64,000 nt of DNA from Tetrastigma voinierianum (lineage: Eukaryota > Streptophyta > Magnoliopsida > Vitales > Vitaceae). The position numbers were made by a program, and so were the translations under genes. The stretch is from positions 124,001-188,000 of the forward strand of contig JAEQBH010004539.1 of NCBI GenBank assembly GCA_016808115.1, written 5' to 3'. This document shows positions 22,900 through 32,660 of this stretch, one piece after another; position 1 is the stretch's first letter; every line of letters starts with the position of its first letter. The notes beneath the pieces were generated by a model that saw only the letters and a list, made by a program, of their open reading frames with translations, was not told the DNA's origin and ran no database searches.

Positions 22900-24140
22900 C
22901 ATATTGATTCGCCAATTAACGATTCCGTCAACTTCATGATTGTTATGAATCCAGAATCGCTCGAAGAAGATGATTTATGGTTCCTGATAATCAATTAACT
23001 CTCTACCGTTGATACCTAGTTTGAAGATCAAACAAAGATATCAGCCACTGAGATTAATGTTGTATTTGTTTTTGATATCACGCTGTAATATCGATGTCTG
23101 TATCAGTCTATCGCCGGAAGACAACATATGATATAACCATCAAGATTGCTTCATATAGTGAGATCCAAGGTCTGAGGTCTGGAACCCATTTCGTCAGATG
23201 CAAGAGTAACTTCTCAAACACATTAAAAATCATGATTAACGATACGATAAAGTTGGACCACCAAATTTATATGATCCATAATGAAAACAGATAATGATCG
23301 CTGGCTATCCTCACGTTTTCTGCACACTTTTACTTAATTATACTAATAATCACAAAGAGTCCTCCATACCTAAGCTGATCAACTTGCTTAAAACAGTTAA
23401 ACCCACCTTGAATAACTTACACGATCGTAATGTTTGTGGACTCTGGTTCCCAAGAACAATATAAAAATTCACTACCACCAACATGAAGGCCATGAAAATG
23501 TCATGAGATGTCCTCAGCAAAATATATTTCGTTTGTGGTGTACAGCGCCGGGCGAACAAAGGCCTGTTTATCAGAAGAAGGTGGAAAATGATGCGCCAAG
23601 ACATCAGGTATTTATGTTGTCAGTTGATTGACGTCCATGGCAACTTTTCAACGGTATTTGATATCACAGGCTCACACATGGCAATGATACGTGAAGCCCA
23701 ACATAGGTCGCAGCAGAGTCCCATCGTTGGCAATGGCAATATTAGCTGTTGTTGGTCGGATATCCATGTTTCAATCTCTTATGATCTATATTAAATCGAC
23801 AATTGTTTTCATAAAAGGCTTTCATCAAGAACATTATTATGTCATTTAACAGAAGCGGTTTCCATTTTAACAGTGGCATACATTAATAAATAGATGCCTT
23901 ATGCTATATACTTCCAAGAAACACGATTTTTATGATTAGAAATACAAATCCATAATTTAACGCAATGACAACAAAGACAAAAAGAGATATCGAATCATTG
24001 GTTTATATATTGTCGTTCTGCCATATGGAGACGCATGATTCGGCTTACGTCATGTTATGTCATCTTGATTTAACTATTCGATATGGCAAGTAATAACGTA
24101 TTGTTGTGGTAAGACATCATACTCCTTCATAAAAGGTTAA
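22900..24140 (+). pseudogene. Copia-3 gag end and protease, heavily degraded
   Basis: The copia text here is fragmentary. The best block is at about 23590-23790: F-M-L-S-V-D, then a frame with V-F-D-x-T-G-S-H-M-A, resembling the copia protease active site (D-x-G-S/C-x-S-H) with an inserted residue, followed by a V-G-N-G-N motif. Near 23850-23880 R-S-G-F-H-F-N resembles the segment after the protease. A basic gag tail is likely upstream, but no zinc knuckle could be confirmed. Frame changes occur every 50-150 bp. Between 21590 and 22900 nothing was identified. Confidence 0.5.
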
Positions 24141-24149
24141 TATGTGATT

Positions 24150-24682
24150 GTTAGACCTAATATACCATGTATGTAACCCATGTCCATACACGTCAGGTAT
24201 TTCAACATCTATTTATAATCTCATCATGATCATCGCGATATGGTACTGCATCTTATATGCATGTCCAGGTTTTAAAGTTAGTAATCTGTAAGCAAAGATA
24301 GAAAAACATCCCAGAGAAGGATTAAATCATCAGATCATGTATCAGGTGAATAGATTTAAACCAAATAATCTTGGATCATCCAGGATACCAGATCTCAACC
24401 ATGATATCAATCTTTTATGTTTGCCACAACATAATGTGTGGTTTGAGATGAGAATTGAAACCATTAGATACGGTGAGGTCAAACATGACGGCAACATGTG
24501 ATTCGCCCAAATCTTCAGGTTATGCACTTAAGACTATTGTTTATATCTTAAACAAAGTCCCATCCAAGTTAGTTGAGGTTACTCCATATGAGATGTGTAT
24601 CAATACAGTTCGGTCTTCACGCGCGTATTATCGTCATATTTTCAACACGTCATGTTTGAAATCAATCTCCAACCGTTTGTAG
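24150..24682 (+). pseudogene. Copia-3 integrase remnant
   Basis: Short out-of-frame pieces around 24195-24260 match the integrase core (Y-F, then D-D-H-x-R-Y-G-like text carrying a catalytic Asp region). From 24455 one clean frame reads L-D-T-V-R-S-N-M, G-Y-A-L-K-T-I-V-Y-I-L-N-K-V-P-S-K and T-P-Y-E-M, the conserved segment after the third catalytic block. The domain spans the expected 0.5 kb but contains several frameshifts. It belongs upstream of the RT at 24986 in the normal copia order (protease, integrase, RT, RNase H). Confidence 0.8.
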
Positions 24683-24985
24683 GGATATCCTAAAGAAAAC
24701 GACCGATATCAATTTTACAACACTTCGGGAAAAGGCTCTTCGTTTCAAAGTGGTTGTTGTCGTCTTATAGAAAGAATTTCTCTTAAGAGAAGATAGTGGG
24801 AGCAGAGTTGAGCTTGGTGAAGTTCAAGATGCTCTAACAAAATCTTCTCATCTGATTGAACTGAAGCTATAATTCATGATAATGAATTAACAACTGACTT
24901 TTATAAAACATAAAGCGCTTTCAGACAACAGATACATATTATTTCAGAGAGATATGGATTTCTCATTAGCAAACAAAAGGACGTA

Positions 24986-25930
24986 ATGCTCATAGAAAAT
25001 GATGAGTCGACTACCTACGAAGAATCTCTAATTAGTTCAGAATTTGATAAATGGCTCATAGCCATGAAGTCAGAGATGGATTCCATGTATACAAACCAAG
25101 TATGGTCTTTGGTTGATCCACCCGAAGGGATAAAACCCATAGGGTGCAAGTGGATCTTCAGAAAGAAGACATACATGGAAGGTAATGTGATTACCTATAA
25201 AGCTTGGCTTATGGCTAAGGGTTATTGTCAAAGACAAGGAATTGACTATGATAAGACTTTTAGCCTAATAGCCATGCTTAAATCCATAAGAATACTCCTA
25301 GCCATTGTTGCTCATTATGATTATGAGATATGGAAAATGGACATGAAGACGGATTTCCTTAATGGAAACCTATTTGAGGAGGGTTATATGACACAACATG
25401 AAGGCTTCATATATGATAATGGCAAAGTAAAGTATGCAAACTTCAGAGATCCATTTATGGGTTAAAGCAAGCGTCTAAGAGTTGGAATTTGATGAGACAA
25501 TCAAAGAGTTTGGTTTCTCACAAAATCTTGATGAGCCTTGTGTGTATAAGAAGACAAGTGGGAGTGCAGTCGTATTCCTAGTATTGTATGTGGATGACAT
25601 ACTTTTGATAGACGTCTCATTTCTCTAATCCGTTAAAATTTGGCTATCTAAGAATTTCACAAAGACCTTAGGAGAAGCGACCATATATCAGATAAAGATC
25701 TATAGCATATCTAATAGGTTGCTTGGTCTTTCACAAGATACATACATAGACAAGATGCTAAAGAGGTTTAACATGGAATAGTCCAAGAGAGGATACATTC
25801 CCATGTCTGGTGGGATCACCCTCTCGAAGTCCATGTGTCCAAAGACACAATATGAGAGGACACACATGAGTATTGCCCCATATGCTTTGGCTATAGGATT
25901 AATCATGTACGCTATGTTATGTAATGTTAT
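24986..25930 (+). pseudogene. Copia-3 reverse transcriptase
   Basis: A 159-codon frame from 24986 includes W-L-I-A-M-K-S-E-M-D-S-M, V-W-S-L-V-D-P-P-E-G, G-C-K-W-I-F-R-K-K, A-K-G-Y-C-Q-R-Q-G-I-D-Y-D, and M-D-M-K-T-D-F-L-N-G with the first catalytic Asp. After a frameshift near 25445 the chain continues through K-Q-A-S-x-S-W-N to an intact Y-V-D-D at 25587-25598. The thumb/connection region then continues to about 25930 in changing frames. The Y-V-D-D motif survives, but the frameshifts rule out an active enzyme. This is the best preserved coding part of Copia-3. Confidence 0.92.
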
Positions 25931-26520
25931 GTACTAGACCCAACGTATCATATGCTCTAGGTGTCACAGCAGCATTCCAACACTCCATGTAAGGATCATC
26001 GTGGTCACAAGAATATTCTTAAACACTCGAGAAGAACTAAGGATGTTTTCGATGATGAGATGAGGATCTTATTGGGTGCCACGAAAGTATATCGATGCCA
26101 ACTTCCAATCTAATAGAGATGACTCAAATCTTAATCGTTATGTGTTCATTGAATGGTGGCGCAGCTTAGTCGGGAAGAGTCTCCAAAACGAGAAACGATC
26201 AAGGATTCTACAATTAATCATAGCATATCAGAGTTTCCAAGTTTAGCTAAATAGTTGGTTCTTATCGATTCAAGAGTGGCACCAGCATTGTTGATATGAT
26301 ACCTTTGTATTGTGATAACAATGGAGCCATAACGCAAGCAAAGGAACCGCGATCTCATCAAAGGTCCAACATGTACTGTAGATACCATTCTGGACGAGAG
26401 ATCATCGTAGGGAATAATGTAAAGATGAGAAAGTACTATTGATCATAATATCACGATCCTTCGACTCTTTTCAAGCCACTCCCTAAAAATTATGAACATC
26501 ATGTTCTTGCCTATGGTATG
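25931..26520 (+). pseudogene. Copia-3 RNase H and pol C-terminus
   Basis: S-Y-A-L-G-like connection text precedes a degraded RNase H: L-N-G-G-A, S-G-x-S-I-V-D-M, L-Y-C-D-N-N-G-A, A-K-E-P-R-S-H-Q-R-S-N and R-E-I. These are the copia RNase H end blocks with the catalytic Asp in C-D-N. Multiple stops and short deletions are present. The normal C-terminus runs into the polypurine tract at 26547. Confidence 0.82.
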
Positions 26521-26546
26521 AGATACAAATGCCATCGGGTTTTAGT

Positions 26547-26559
26547 GCAAGTGGGAGTT
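26547..26559 (+). other. Copia-3 polypurine tract
   Basis: GCAAGTGGGAGTT directly precedes the TGTTAG of the 3' LTR. It is equivalent to the tract of Copia-0 at 3263-3275. Confidence 0.85.
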
Positions 26560-27247
26560 TGTTAGAGAAGTGGGATCTAAAGCAATGGGCTTTAGCACTT
26601 GCTGCTGTACATCTTAAGTTTCTATTAAAGGCATCTTCATTAATTGATATTCAGACGCTGAATTGATTTAGATCTCAATCGATTAATGAAGTCCATGATA
26701 TATCATAGCATGAAGGAAATCGATGAGATCATGATAATAAGATTCCTATCATGTGCAATTATTTTAGTGTCTAAATTATCCCTTTAATCTTAGGATCAAC
26801 AAGATCGACATTGTCGATCCGACAACCAAAGATACGTCATATTCATTGATAGGATCAAGCAAAGAGATCTTATAACCAGATCATGAGTTGATTAGAGTTG
26901 ACACGTGGGATGCTTGCTAAGAGTAGCTAAGGGCTTCAGAGACCCACAGTGAGACAATCATACTCAATATCTATTTAATGTAGATGATTGTCCCATCATA
27001 AATGGTACATGTATCGTTAGACTGAGGTGCCCAAGGATTATCTGATTGCTGATTATGCACTTGACCCTCAATCTGCTGCTCTCAAGGTTTTGGGTGATAG
27101 CTCGTATAGCTTGAAGTGTTCACGTAATCGAGAGCAAATAAAGGATTCATTTGACTCAACAGAGAGAGAGGTATATGGTCTCGTCGTGGATTATTACTTG
27201 GGAATTTCTAGCCAGAGTGGAAATGCCATGAAGAGTGTCTTTAGGTG
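26560..27247 (+). repeat. Copia-3 3' LTR, truncated
   Basis: It starts TGTTAGAGAAGTGGG and aligns with the 5' LTR up to the equivalent of about 19945 (GTCTT-AG). The remaining ~990 bp, including the TATA and R/U5 end, are missing. The sequence switches at 27247/27248 to a chromovirus LTR. Divergence from the 5' LTR is conspicuous by eye. Confidence 0.87.
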
Positions 27248-27975
27248 AAAAACTGACGAGTAATGCGTAAACTCTGGTAAATTTGAATTTCTTCTGAAAA
27301 AGGACAAAACGGTAAATTATTGTTACAGTACAAGTTGTAAACCTTGAAATTTTCTAGATCTCGAATGACAAAACGGACCTCATCATTGGATTTTTCTCAT
27401 AAAATCTAGTTACCTAGACAAATTTCGTTAAATTATGAGAAAGTCGAAATTTTCACGTTTTTCTAGGCAACGGGTGTCCAATGACCCCCAAAACGGGATT
27501 TTTGGGAAATATTCAAAAGTTGGGAAATAATTTAAGTAAAGTTCATTTTAAAATAATTTGAACTTAAATTGGGACGAAATAAATCGTTTTGGGGCAGAAA
27601 CAAGCCTGAACAAGTCGTGACACATGGAGCGACGTGGGCCAAGCAATTAAGACTAAAGATAAGGTTAAAGATAGATTTTTGGGGAGAGAAAATAACTCAT
27701 TTTCTACTGGAACGTGAGAGAGAAAAAGGGAAAGGGAGAGGAGAGGGCTTCCAAAGCTTTTTTTGATGATTTACGGAGTTCTATTGGTCGGAATTCGTCG
27801 AGCCAATAGTAAAAGTTCATCTACTTGACGAGGGCTACATGGGTTGTAAAACGATGATTTCACCAAAGATCCAAAGAAGGAGATTTGGGGAAATTGGATT
27901 TTTCGGGCTTAGGAGGTGTTCTCGAGACCTCCTTCGGTTCTACTACGCTCAAAGAGGTAAAGATTCTTCCTACCT
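27248..27975 (+). mobile_element. Chromovirus LTR fragment
   Basis: This segment aligns with 41520-42135 of the chromovirus 3' LTR. Shared features are AATGCGTAA, AAACGGTAA, TTTTCTAGATCT, AAAACGGAC-TCA, AAAATCTAGTTACC, a purine-rich GAGAGAAAAAGGGAAAGG block and GACGAGGGCTA near 27829. It is truncated on both sides. It could be the displaced 5' LTR of the chromovirus at 36955-43581, because family and strand agree, but this is not proven. Confidence 0.7.
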
Positions 27976-28017
27976 TAGTTTATTCCTACTTTTGTGGACT
28001 AATTTCTACCCCACCGT

Positions 28018-28590
28018 CCCTCATTCCACTGAGCAAGAGAATGAATCTCCAGCAAAGTGGGGCAAGCCAGGAAGAATAGAAGGCAGAATACTCAAGCTAA
28101 TTCAGAGACCGATACAAGAGGAAAAGCACACTAACAAAAAATTGAGAACTCCGCAAATGACATCAAGTAAAAATTTGACAACTCCAATATTCAATTTCTA
28201 GGCTGACTAACCAAAGAAAGAGGTGCAAGAAAAGGAAAAGTTACCCTCTCAACACAAATTAATCCTGGGGAGTAAGAATCAGTTTTCTAGTGAACTACCT
28301 CTCAGAGTGGACAGTCAAAGCAAGAATCACTTCGAGGAATGGTAAGGAGGTTGAAACTACTCCCCAAAACCAGCTAAAAGGCCAGAGGAAGAGGAAGTCA
28401 CCAGAGAAAGCCGTGATCAAAGAAGACGCAAGAGACACCACTTCCAATTCTCCACCTTCTCAAGAACTCGAAAAGCAAGAAGAAAGGCTATCAACCAAGT
28501 CAAATCTTAGAAGTGAGCGAGGCAGAAAGTCAACATCCCCGTTGGACATGACTGCTGTGTTCCAACTTATGCAAAATTTGTAAAGGACTT
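28018..28590 (+). pseudogene. Athila-A gag C-terminal region
   Basis: Plus-strand frames give a Lys/Glu/Gln-rich chain: N-G-K-E-V-E (the degraded T-L-R-S-G-K-E-V motif of Athila gag), then basic and acidic low-complexity text with many Pro and Ser residues. It passes into Y-A-K-F-V-K-D-L at about 28575, the start of the conserved block before protease. The gag core, 5' UTR, PBS and 5' LTR of Athila-A are missing. A chromovirus LTR fragment directly precedes it. Confidence 0.7.
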
Positions 28591-29170
28591 GTGCATAGTG
28601 AAGAGAGGGTTAAATGTTGACAAGAAAGCTTTCCTGACATAACAAGTCAGTGTCATTATTCAGTGCAAGACCTTAGTAAAGTATAAAGACCTTATCGCTC
28701 CAACCATCTTTAAGAACATTGGTGGGACTTAAGTGGAAAGGCACTATCGACTTAGGGGCCAAAGTATCAACTTGCCGCCTTATTCAAAGGTAATGCTACA
28801 ACACTGGGGGAATCAGCCCACCAATTAATACATCAGTTCCTTAGCAAACAGATCCATAAAAATCCCTAAGGGCATTGTGGAGGATGTTTTGATACAGGTG
28901 GAAAAATTCTACTACCCTGTAGATTTTGTAGTGCTTGATACAAAACTAGTTACAGTGGGGACTAACTATGTTCCTATCATTCTGGGAAGGCCATTCTTAG
29001 CCACCTCCAATGCGATTATCAATTGTTGAAATGGAGTTATGCAACTTACATTTGGGAACATGACTGAGTTTTAATATCCCATTTGAGCAAAAACATATGC
29101 ATGCAGCCGAAGACGGTCCGTAAGGTTTTCATAATCGACACTATCTCGGGAGGAACAAGTCGAGCAGCAA
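28591..29170 (+). pseudogene. Athila-A protease
   Basis: L-N-V-D-K-K-A-F-L-T leads to the aspartic protease, with the Athila-type active site D-L-G-A intact at 28749-28760. Then come L-A-N-R-S-I-K-I-P-K-G-I-V-E-D-V-L, F-Y-Y-P-V-D-F-V-V-L-D, I-I-L-G-R-P-F-L-A-T and N-G-V-M-Q-L-T-F-G. The protease would cut the gag-pol polyprotein. Stops (for example T-stop-Q-V-S and N-C-stop-N-G) and a frameshift near 28735 inactivate it. Confidence 0.9.
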
Positions 29171-30440
29171 TTACGTGATGTGCCTTACTGAGGAGCTTAT
29201 CCTGATTGTTCTTAAGAGTTGCGGGGAACCTAAGACTTGTGTACTATACATGAGCCATGGAGAAAAAAAAGAAGAAATTCTACCTTTACTGATTGAGAAA
29301 GGAACCAATGAGCCTCAAAAGTTGGATCTCAAACCCCTGCCTGTGGGATTAAAGTATGCATACTTAGAAAAAAATGAGCAATGTCCCATTATTATATCCT
29401 CCCTGCTTAATGCTTCATAGGAAAATAGTTTGCTGGACATCCTCAAGGAGAACAAGCAGGCTATTGGGTGGAAAATCTCTGATTTGAAGGGAATTAGCCC
29501 TTTGGTTTGCACACACTACATCTATTTGGAATAAGAAGCAAGATCAGCAGCGCCCACATCGGAAGATCGAATCCTCACATGGCCAGAAGTAGTAATGCGC
29601 GTGTCTCCGCAAATTGCTATAAGATGGTATCATTTACCCCATATCCGACAGCAATTGGGTGAGTCCAAACCAAGTTATGCCCAAGAAGTCTGGGGTAACC
29701 ACTGTACATAATGAGAAGGGAGAGGAGGTGCCTACCCACCTTACCACCGATTTGAGGGTATGCATTGATTACAGGAGGCTGAATGAAGTGACAAGAGAGG
29801 ATCACTTCCCATTACCTTTTATGGATTAGTCTTGAGAGAACTCCTTGTGGCACCCTTCCCATCAGTTGATGGCTATTTAGGCTACTTCCAGATCGAGATC
29901 TCGGCAGAGGACCAAGAAAAGACTACCTTCACCTGTCCATTTGGGACTTATGCTTATAGGAGGATGCCTTTCGGTCCATGCACGCCCCCTGCTTACATTC
30001 CGTAGATGCATGCTCGCATTTTCAGTGATTTGGTGGAGTGCATACGGAGGTCTATATGGTCAGAGCATCTCGCATATGGAGGTAGTTTCTAAGAATGCTG
30101 ATCAACCTTGAAACTCGTCTCCGCACAGTGCATTGAGAAAATTTGGTGCCGAATCGGGAAAATGCCATTTATGGTAAAACCAAGGGATTAGCCGGGACAT
30201 ATCATATCCAAATAGGGAATTGAGGTTGACAAGGCAAAATTGAGCTAATTTCCAAACTTCCTTCCACAAATGTGAAAACTGGTGGAGATACTCCTGACAT
30301 GCAGTTTTGATCAAGGTTCATCAAAGACTTTTCAAAATTGCAAAGCCTCTTTACGTCGCTAGAAAAGGATGTCAAATTTGTATTGGGATGAAGATCACAA
30401 AGGAGCTTTGAGGAGCCAAACTTACTTGACCATTGCACTC
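29171..30440 (+). pseudogene. Athila-A reverse transcriptase
   Basis: The linker frame 29175-29420 has L-D-L-K-P-L-P-x-G-L-K-Y-A-Y-L and P-I-I-I-S-S, and it is followed by G-I-S-P-L-V-C-T-H. The RT has Y-P-I-like text, R-V-C-I-D-Y-R-R-L-N, H-F-P-L-P-F, G-Y-F-Q-I, E-K-T-T-F-T-C-P-F-G-T-Y-A-Y-R-R-M-P-F-G, I-F-S-D-L-V-E and G-I-E-V-D-K-A-K. The Y/F-x-D-D catalytic box cannot be found between about 30030 and 30090, where the sequence is scrambled. Stops are frequent. The long minus-strand frames over 30102-30438 are shadows. Confidence 0.92.
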
Positions 30441-30850
30441 AATAGTGAGGGCCCTAACTAGCGCTATTCGAGGTTATAAAGATGCAAGGATCTTGCCATA
30501 GAGCAAGCCTACCAAAGAGAAGATGAGAAACCTTATGTGGTCTACTATGCAAGCAAAACTTTAAATGAAGCACAGAGGAACTACACTACCACAGAGAAAG
30601 AACTGTTGGCAATGGTCTATGCCTTGGATAAATTTCGTGCATACTTGGTGGGATCAGACATCATAATTTTCATGCACTAATTGGGCCAAGTACCTTCTTC
30701 TCACCAAGTAAAATGCTAAGGCTAGGCTTATTGGGGAGCCGGGTTCTCCGCTCAAGAATTCAACCTGCAGATCAAGGATAAAAAGGGGGTGGAGAATGTT
30801 GTTACGGATCATCTCTCGCGACTAAGAATAGCACACAACACTCACAACCC
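30441..30850 (+). pseudogene. Athila-A RNase H
   Basis: Y-V-V-Y-Y-A-S-K-T-L-N, N-Y-T-T-T-E-K-E-L-L-A-M-V-Y-A-L-D-K-F-R and N-L-Q-I-K-D-K-K-G-V-E-N-V-V-T-D-H-L-S-R-L are readable, with the catalytic Glu of T-E-K-E-L and the terminal D-H-L-S-R. The D-A-S motif at the start is not recognisable. The order RT to RNase H to integrase is normal for Ty3-gypsy. Confidence 0.92.
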
Positions 30851-30854
30851 TCCA

Positions 30855-32130
30855 ATCAATGATGAGTTTCGATAGTCTCTATCATAGCAGAGAAAGCCCT
30901 GACGGTATGTCCATTACTGCCAATTTCGCAACAGAGAATTACCAATTGACTGGAAGGCATAAGACATGAAGTTCTTCTTTGCAAAGATTCATTCCTTTCT
31001 ATTAGGAAGTTGTTTTTATTCCTTTGCTCAAATATCAGGCGTATTAGATAATTAGAAGATGTGTGCTTGAGGAAGAACAACAAGGAATACTTAGACACTG
31101 CTATGAGAATGCATGTGGAGGTCATTTTGCTTCCTAGAAGACTGCCATGAAGGTGCTCTAATATGGGTTCTATTGCCCTTCTCTTTTCAAGGATGCCCAC
31201 AAAATATGCCAAGAATGCGACAAATGCCAAAGATTAGGGAAAATATCTCACCGTCACATGATGCCTTTAAACTCATTATCATAGTTTATTTATTCATGTT
31301 TAGGCATTGACTCGATAGTATCGTCTCTTCTTCCTCTTCGATATGTATACATTTTAAGGAGTTGACTATGTGTCAAGTGGGTCAAGCAATGCCTCAGAGA
31401 CGTTAGATCATTACAGTGGTGCTCAAATTTTTGAAAGAAAATATCTTCTCCAGATTTGGGGTCCCAAAGGCCATAACTGGGATCGAGGTTCACACTTCCC
31501 GCAAAAAACCCTTGAGAACATCCTAACTAAATATGGTAAAGCATAAAGTGGCCACCCCATACCACTCCCTCGTACTCGCTGGGTTGCTTCGAGCTCGCCA
31601 ACGGGAAATCAAGACCATATCATGAAAGTGGTGAACCCCAACGTAAAAGACTGTATCTCAGCCGCTTAGATTCCTCAGGGCATACAAAACAGCCTTCAAG
31701 ACCATTCTGAATGTCGCCGCATCACCTAGCTTACAAAGGCATGCCACCGCCTAGATCAATATAAGGCATGGAAAATATCAAAAAATCCAACCTCGGATTT
31801 GGGAAGAGCCGCCTAAAAGGGTCCTCGACATCAATGGATCGAAGAATCATAAACGAGATGCCTACTTGAAATCCAAAATTGCAAAAGACAGATTGAAGTA
31901 AAATGGCATGATCAAATAATAGCCCGCAAACTTTCAAGCAAGGGGGACTAAGTATTGTTGTATGATTCAAGCCCACCCTTCTTCCTGTGCAAGGTCAATC
32001 AAGATGGACCGGTCCATTCATCATCCATCAAGTTCATCCTAATGGATTAGTGGACCCGCTTAATTCAAGGACAGTAGGGTATTTAAGGTCACTAGCAAAG
32101 CCCATATAAAGATAAAGCCAGAAATGCATA
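30855..32130 (+). pseudogene. Athila-A integrase and pol C-terminus
   Basis: C-H-E-G-A-like HHCC zinc-finger text lies near 31140-31230. Core fragments follow: F-G-I-D, S-x-W-V-K-like text, F-G-V-P-K-like text (about 31455) and F-E-L-A-N-G or V-E-L-A-N-like text at about 31590. The end is R-W-T-G-P-F-I-I-H at about 32005 and F-K-V-T-S at about 32080, the usual C-terminal domain of Athila integrase. Very frequent frameshifts make this the most decayed pol domain of the element. Confidence 0.83.
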
Positions 32131-32344
32131 AGGAGGAGATCCCCCTCCTTAATCCTTCTTGAACCTGAAAAAGCTACCCTGTGTGGGCGTGGCTTCTATA
32201 GAGGCTCATAAGCACTCCAATTTTTGTTGTGAATTTTATTTGGTTTATTGCAAGTTTTATTTGTGCTTGTCCCTTAATTGTAGCTTAGCTTGATTGACTC
32301 TCACTCTCATGCCTATACTCATAATTTTTGGTTTTTTGTTTTGT

Positions 32345-32660
32345 TAAAAGGTTAGTCGCGGAGCTGGAATTGCAAGAGTGCGAAAATTTCGTAGCCTGCG
32401 AGATTCCTACTGCCTACGCCTCTTCATCTCTATCTGTTCATCTCCTAGAGACCTTTCTTTTTCCACACCATGCCACACTCTCAGATTTTGAACAAACCCA
32501 GCTTAGTGTCATTTGACAATTAACAGTTAGCTCCTCTTACCTCCCTCAAGACCCTCTATATAAACTCCCCTTCTCCTTCTTGTTTGGGGTCATTCCATCT
32601 CCTTACCAAAGAAGAAATCCTCCCACCTTCCTCCATCCTTCCAAATCCAAACATCCAAGC
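32345..32660 (+). promoter_or_regulatory. Promoter-like segment ahead of the extra Athila ORF
   Basis: A GCGAAAATTTCG dyad at about 32379 with TAGCCTGCGAG after it is the same motif as in the Athila-type LTRs at 35920 and 56370-56480. It is followed by a TATATAA at 32557-32563 and a CT-rich leader up to ATG at 32661. The arrangement mimics LTR U3 plus TATA plus leader. An internal promoter for the downstream ORF is an inference. The Athila env-position ORF is otherwise usually thought to be expressed by splicing. Confidence 0.45.

Larger units (their letters stand above)
19264..27247 (+). mobile_element. Copia-3: nearly complete Ty1-copia element
   Basis: The element comprises a 5' LTR (19264-20939), PBS (20941), leader, degraded gag/protease/integrase, recognisable RT and RNase H, a polypurine tract (26547-26559) and a truncated 3' LTR (26560-27247). 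The LTR pair shares the TGTTAGAGAAGT start and long blocks such as AGGATCAACAAGATCGACAT-like text, but with many substitutions and indels, so the insertion is old. The left flank is GGGTT (19259-19263). The right target duplication is lost because the 3' LTR is cut off where a chromovirus LTR fragment begins. Confidence 0.9.
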
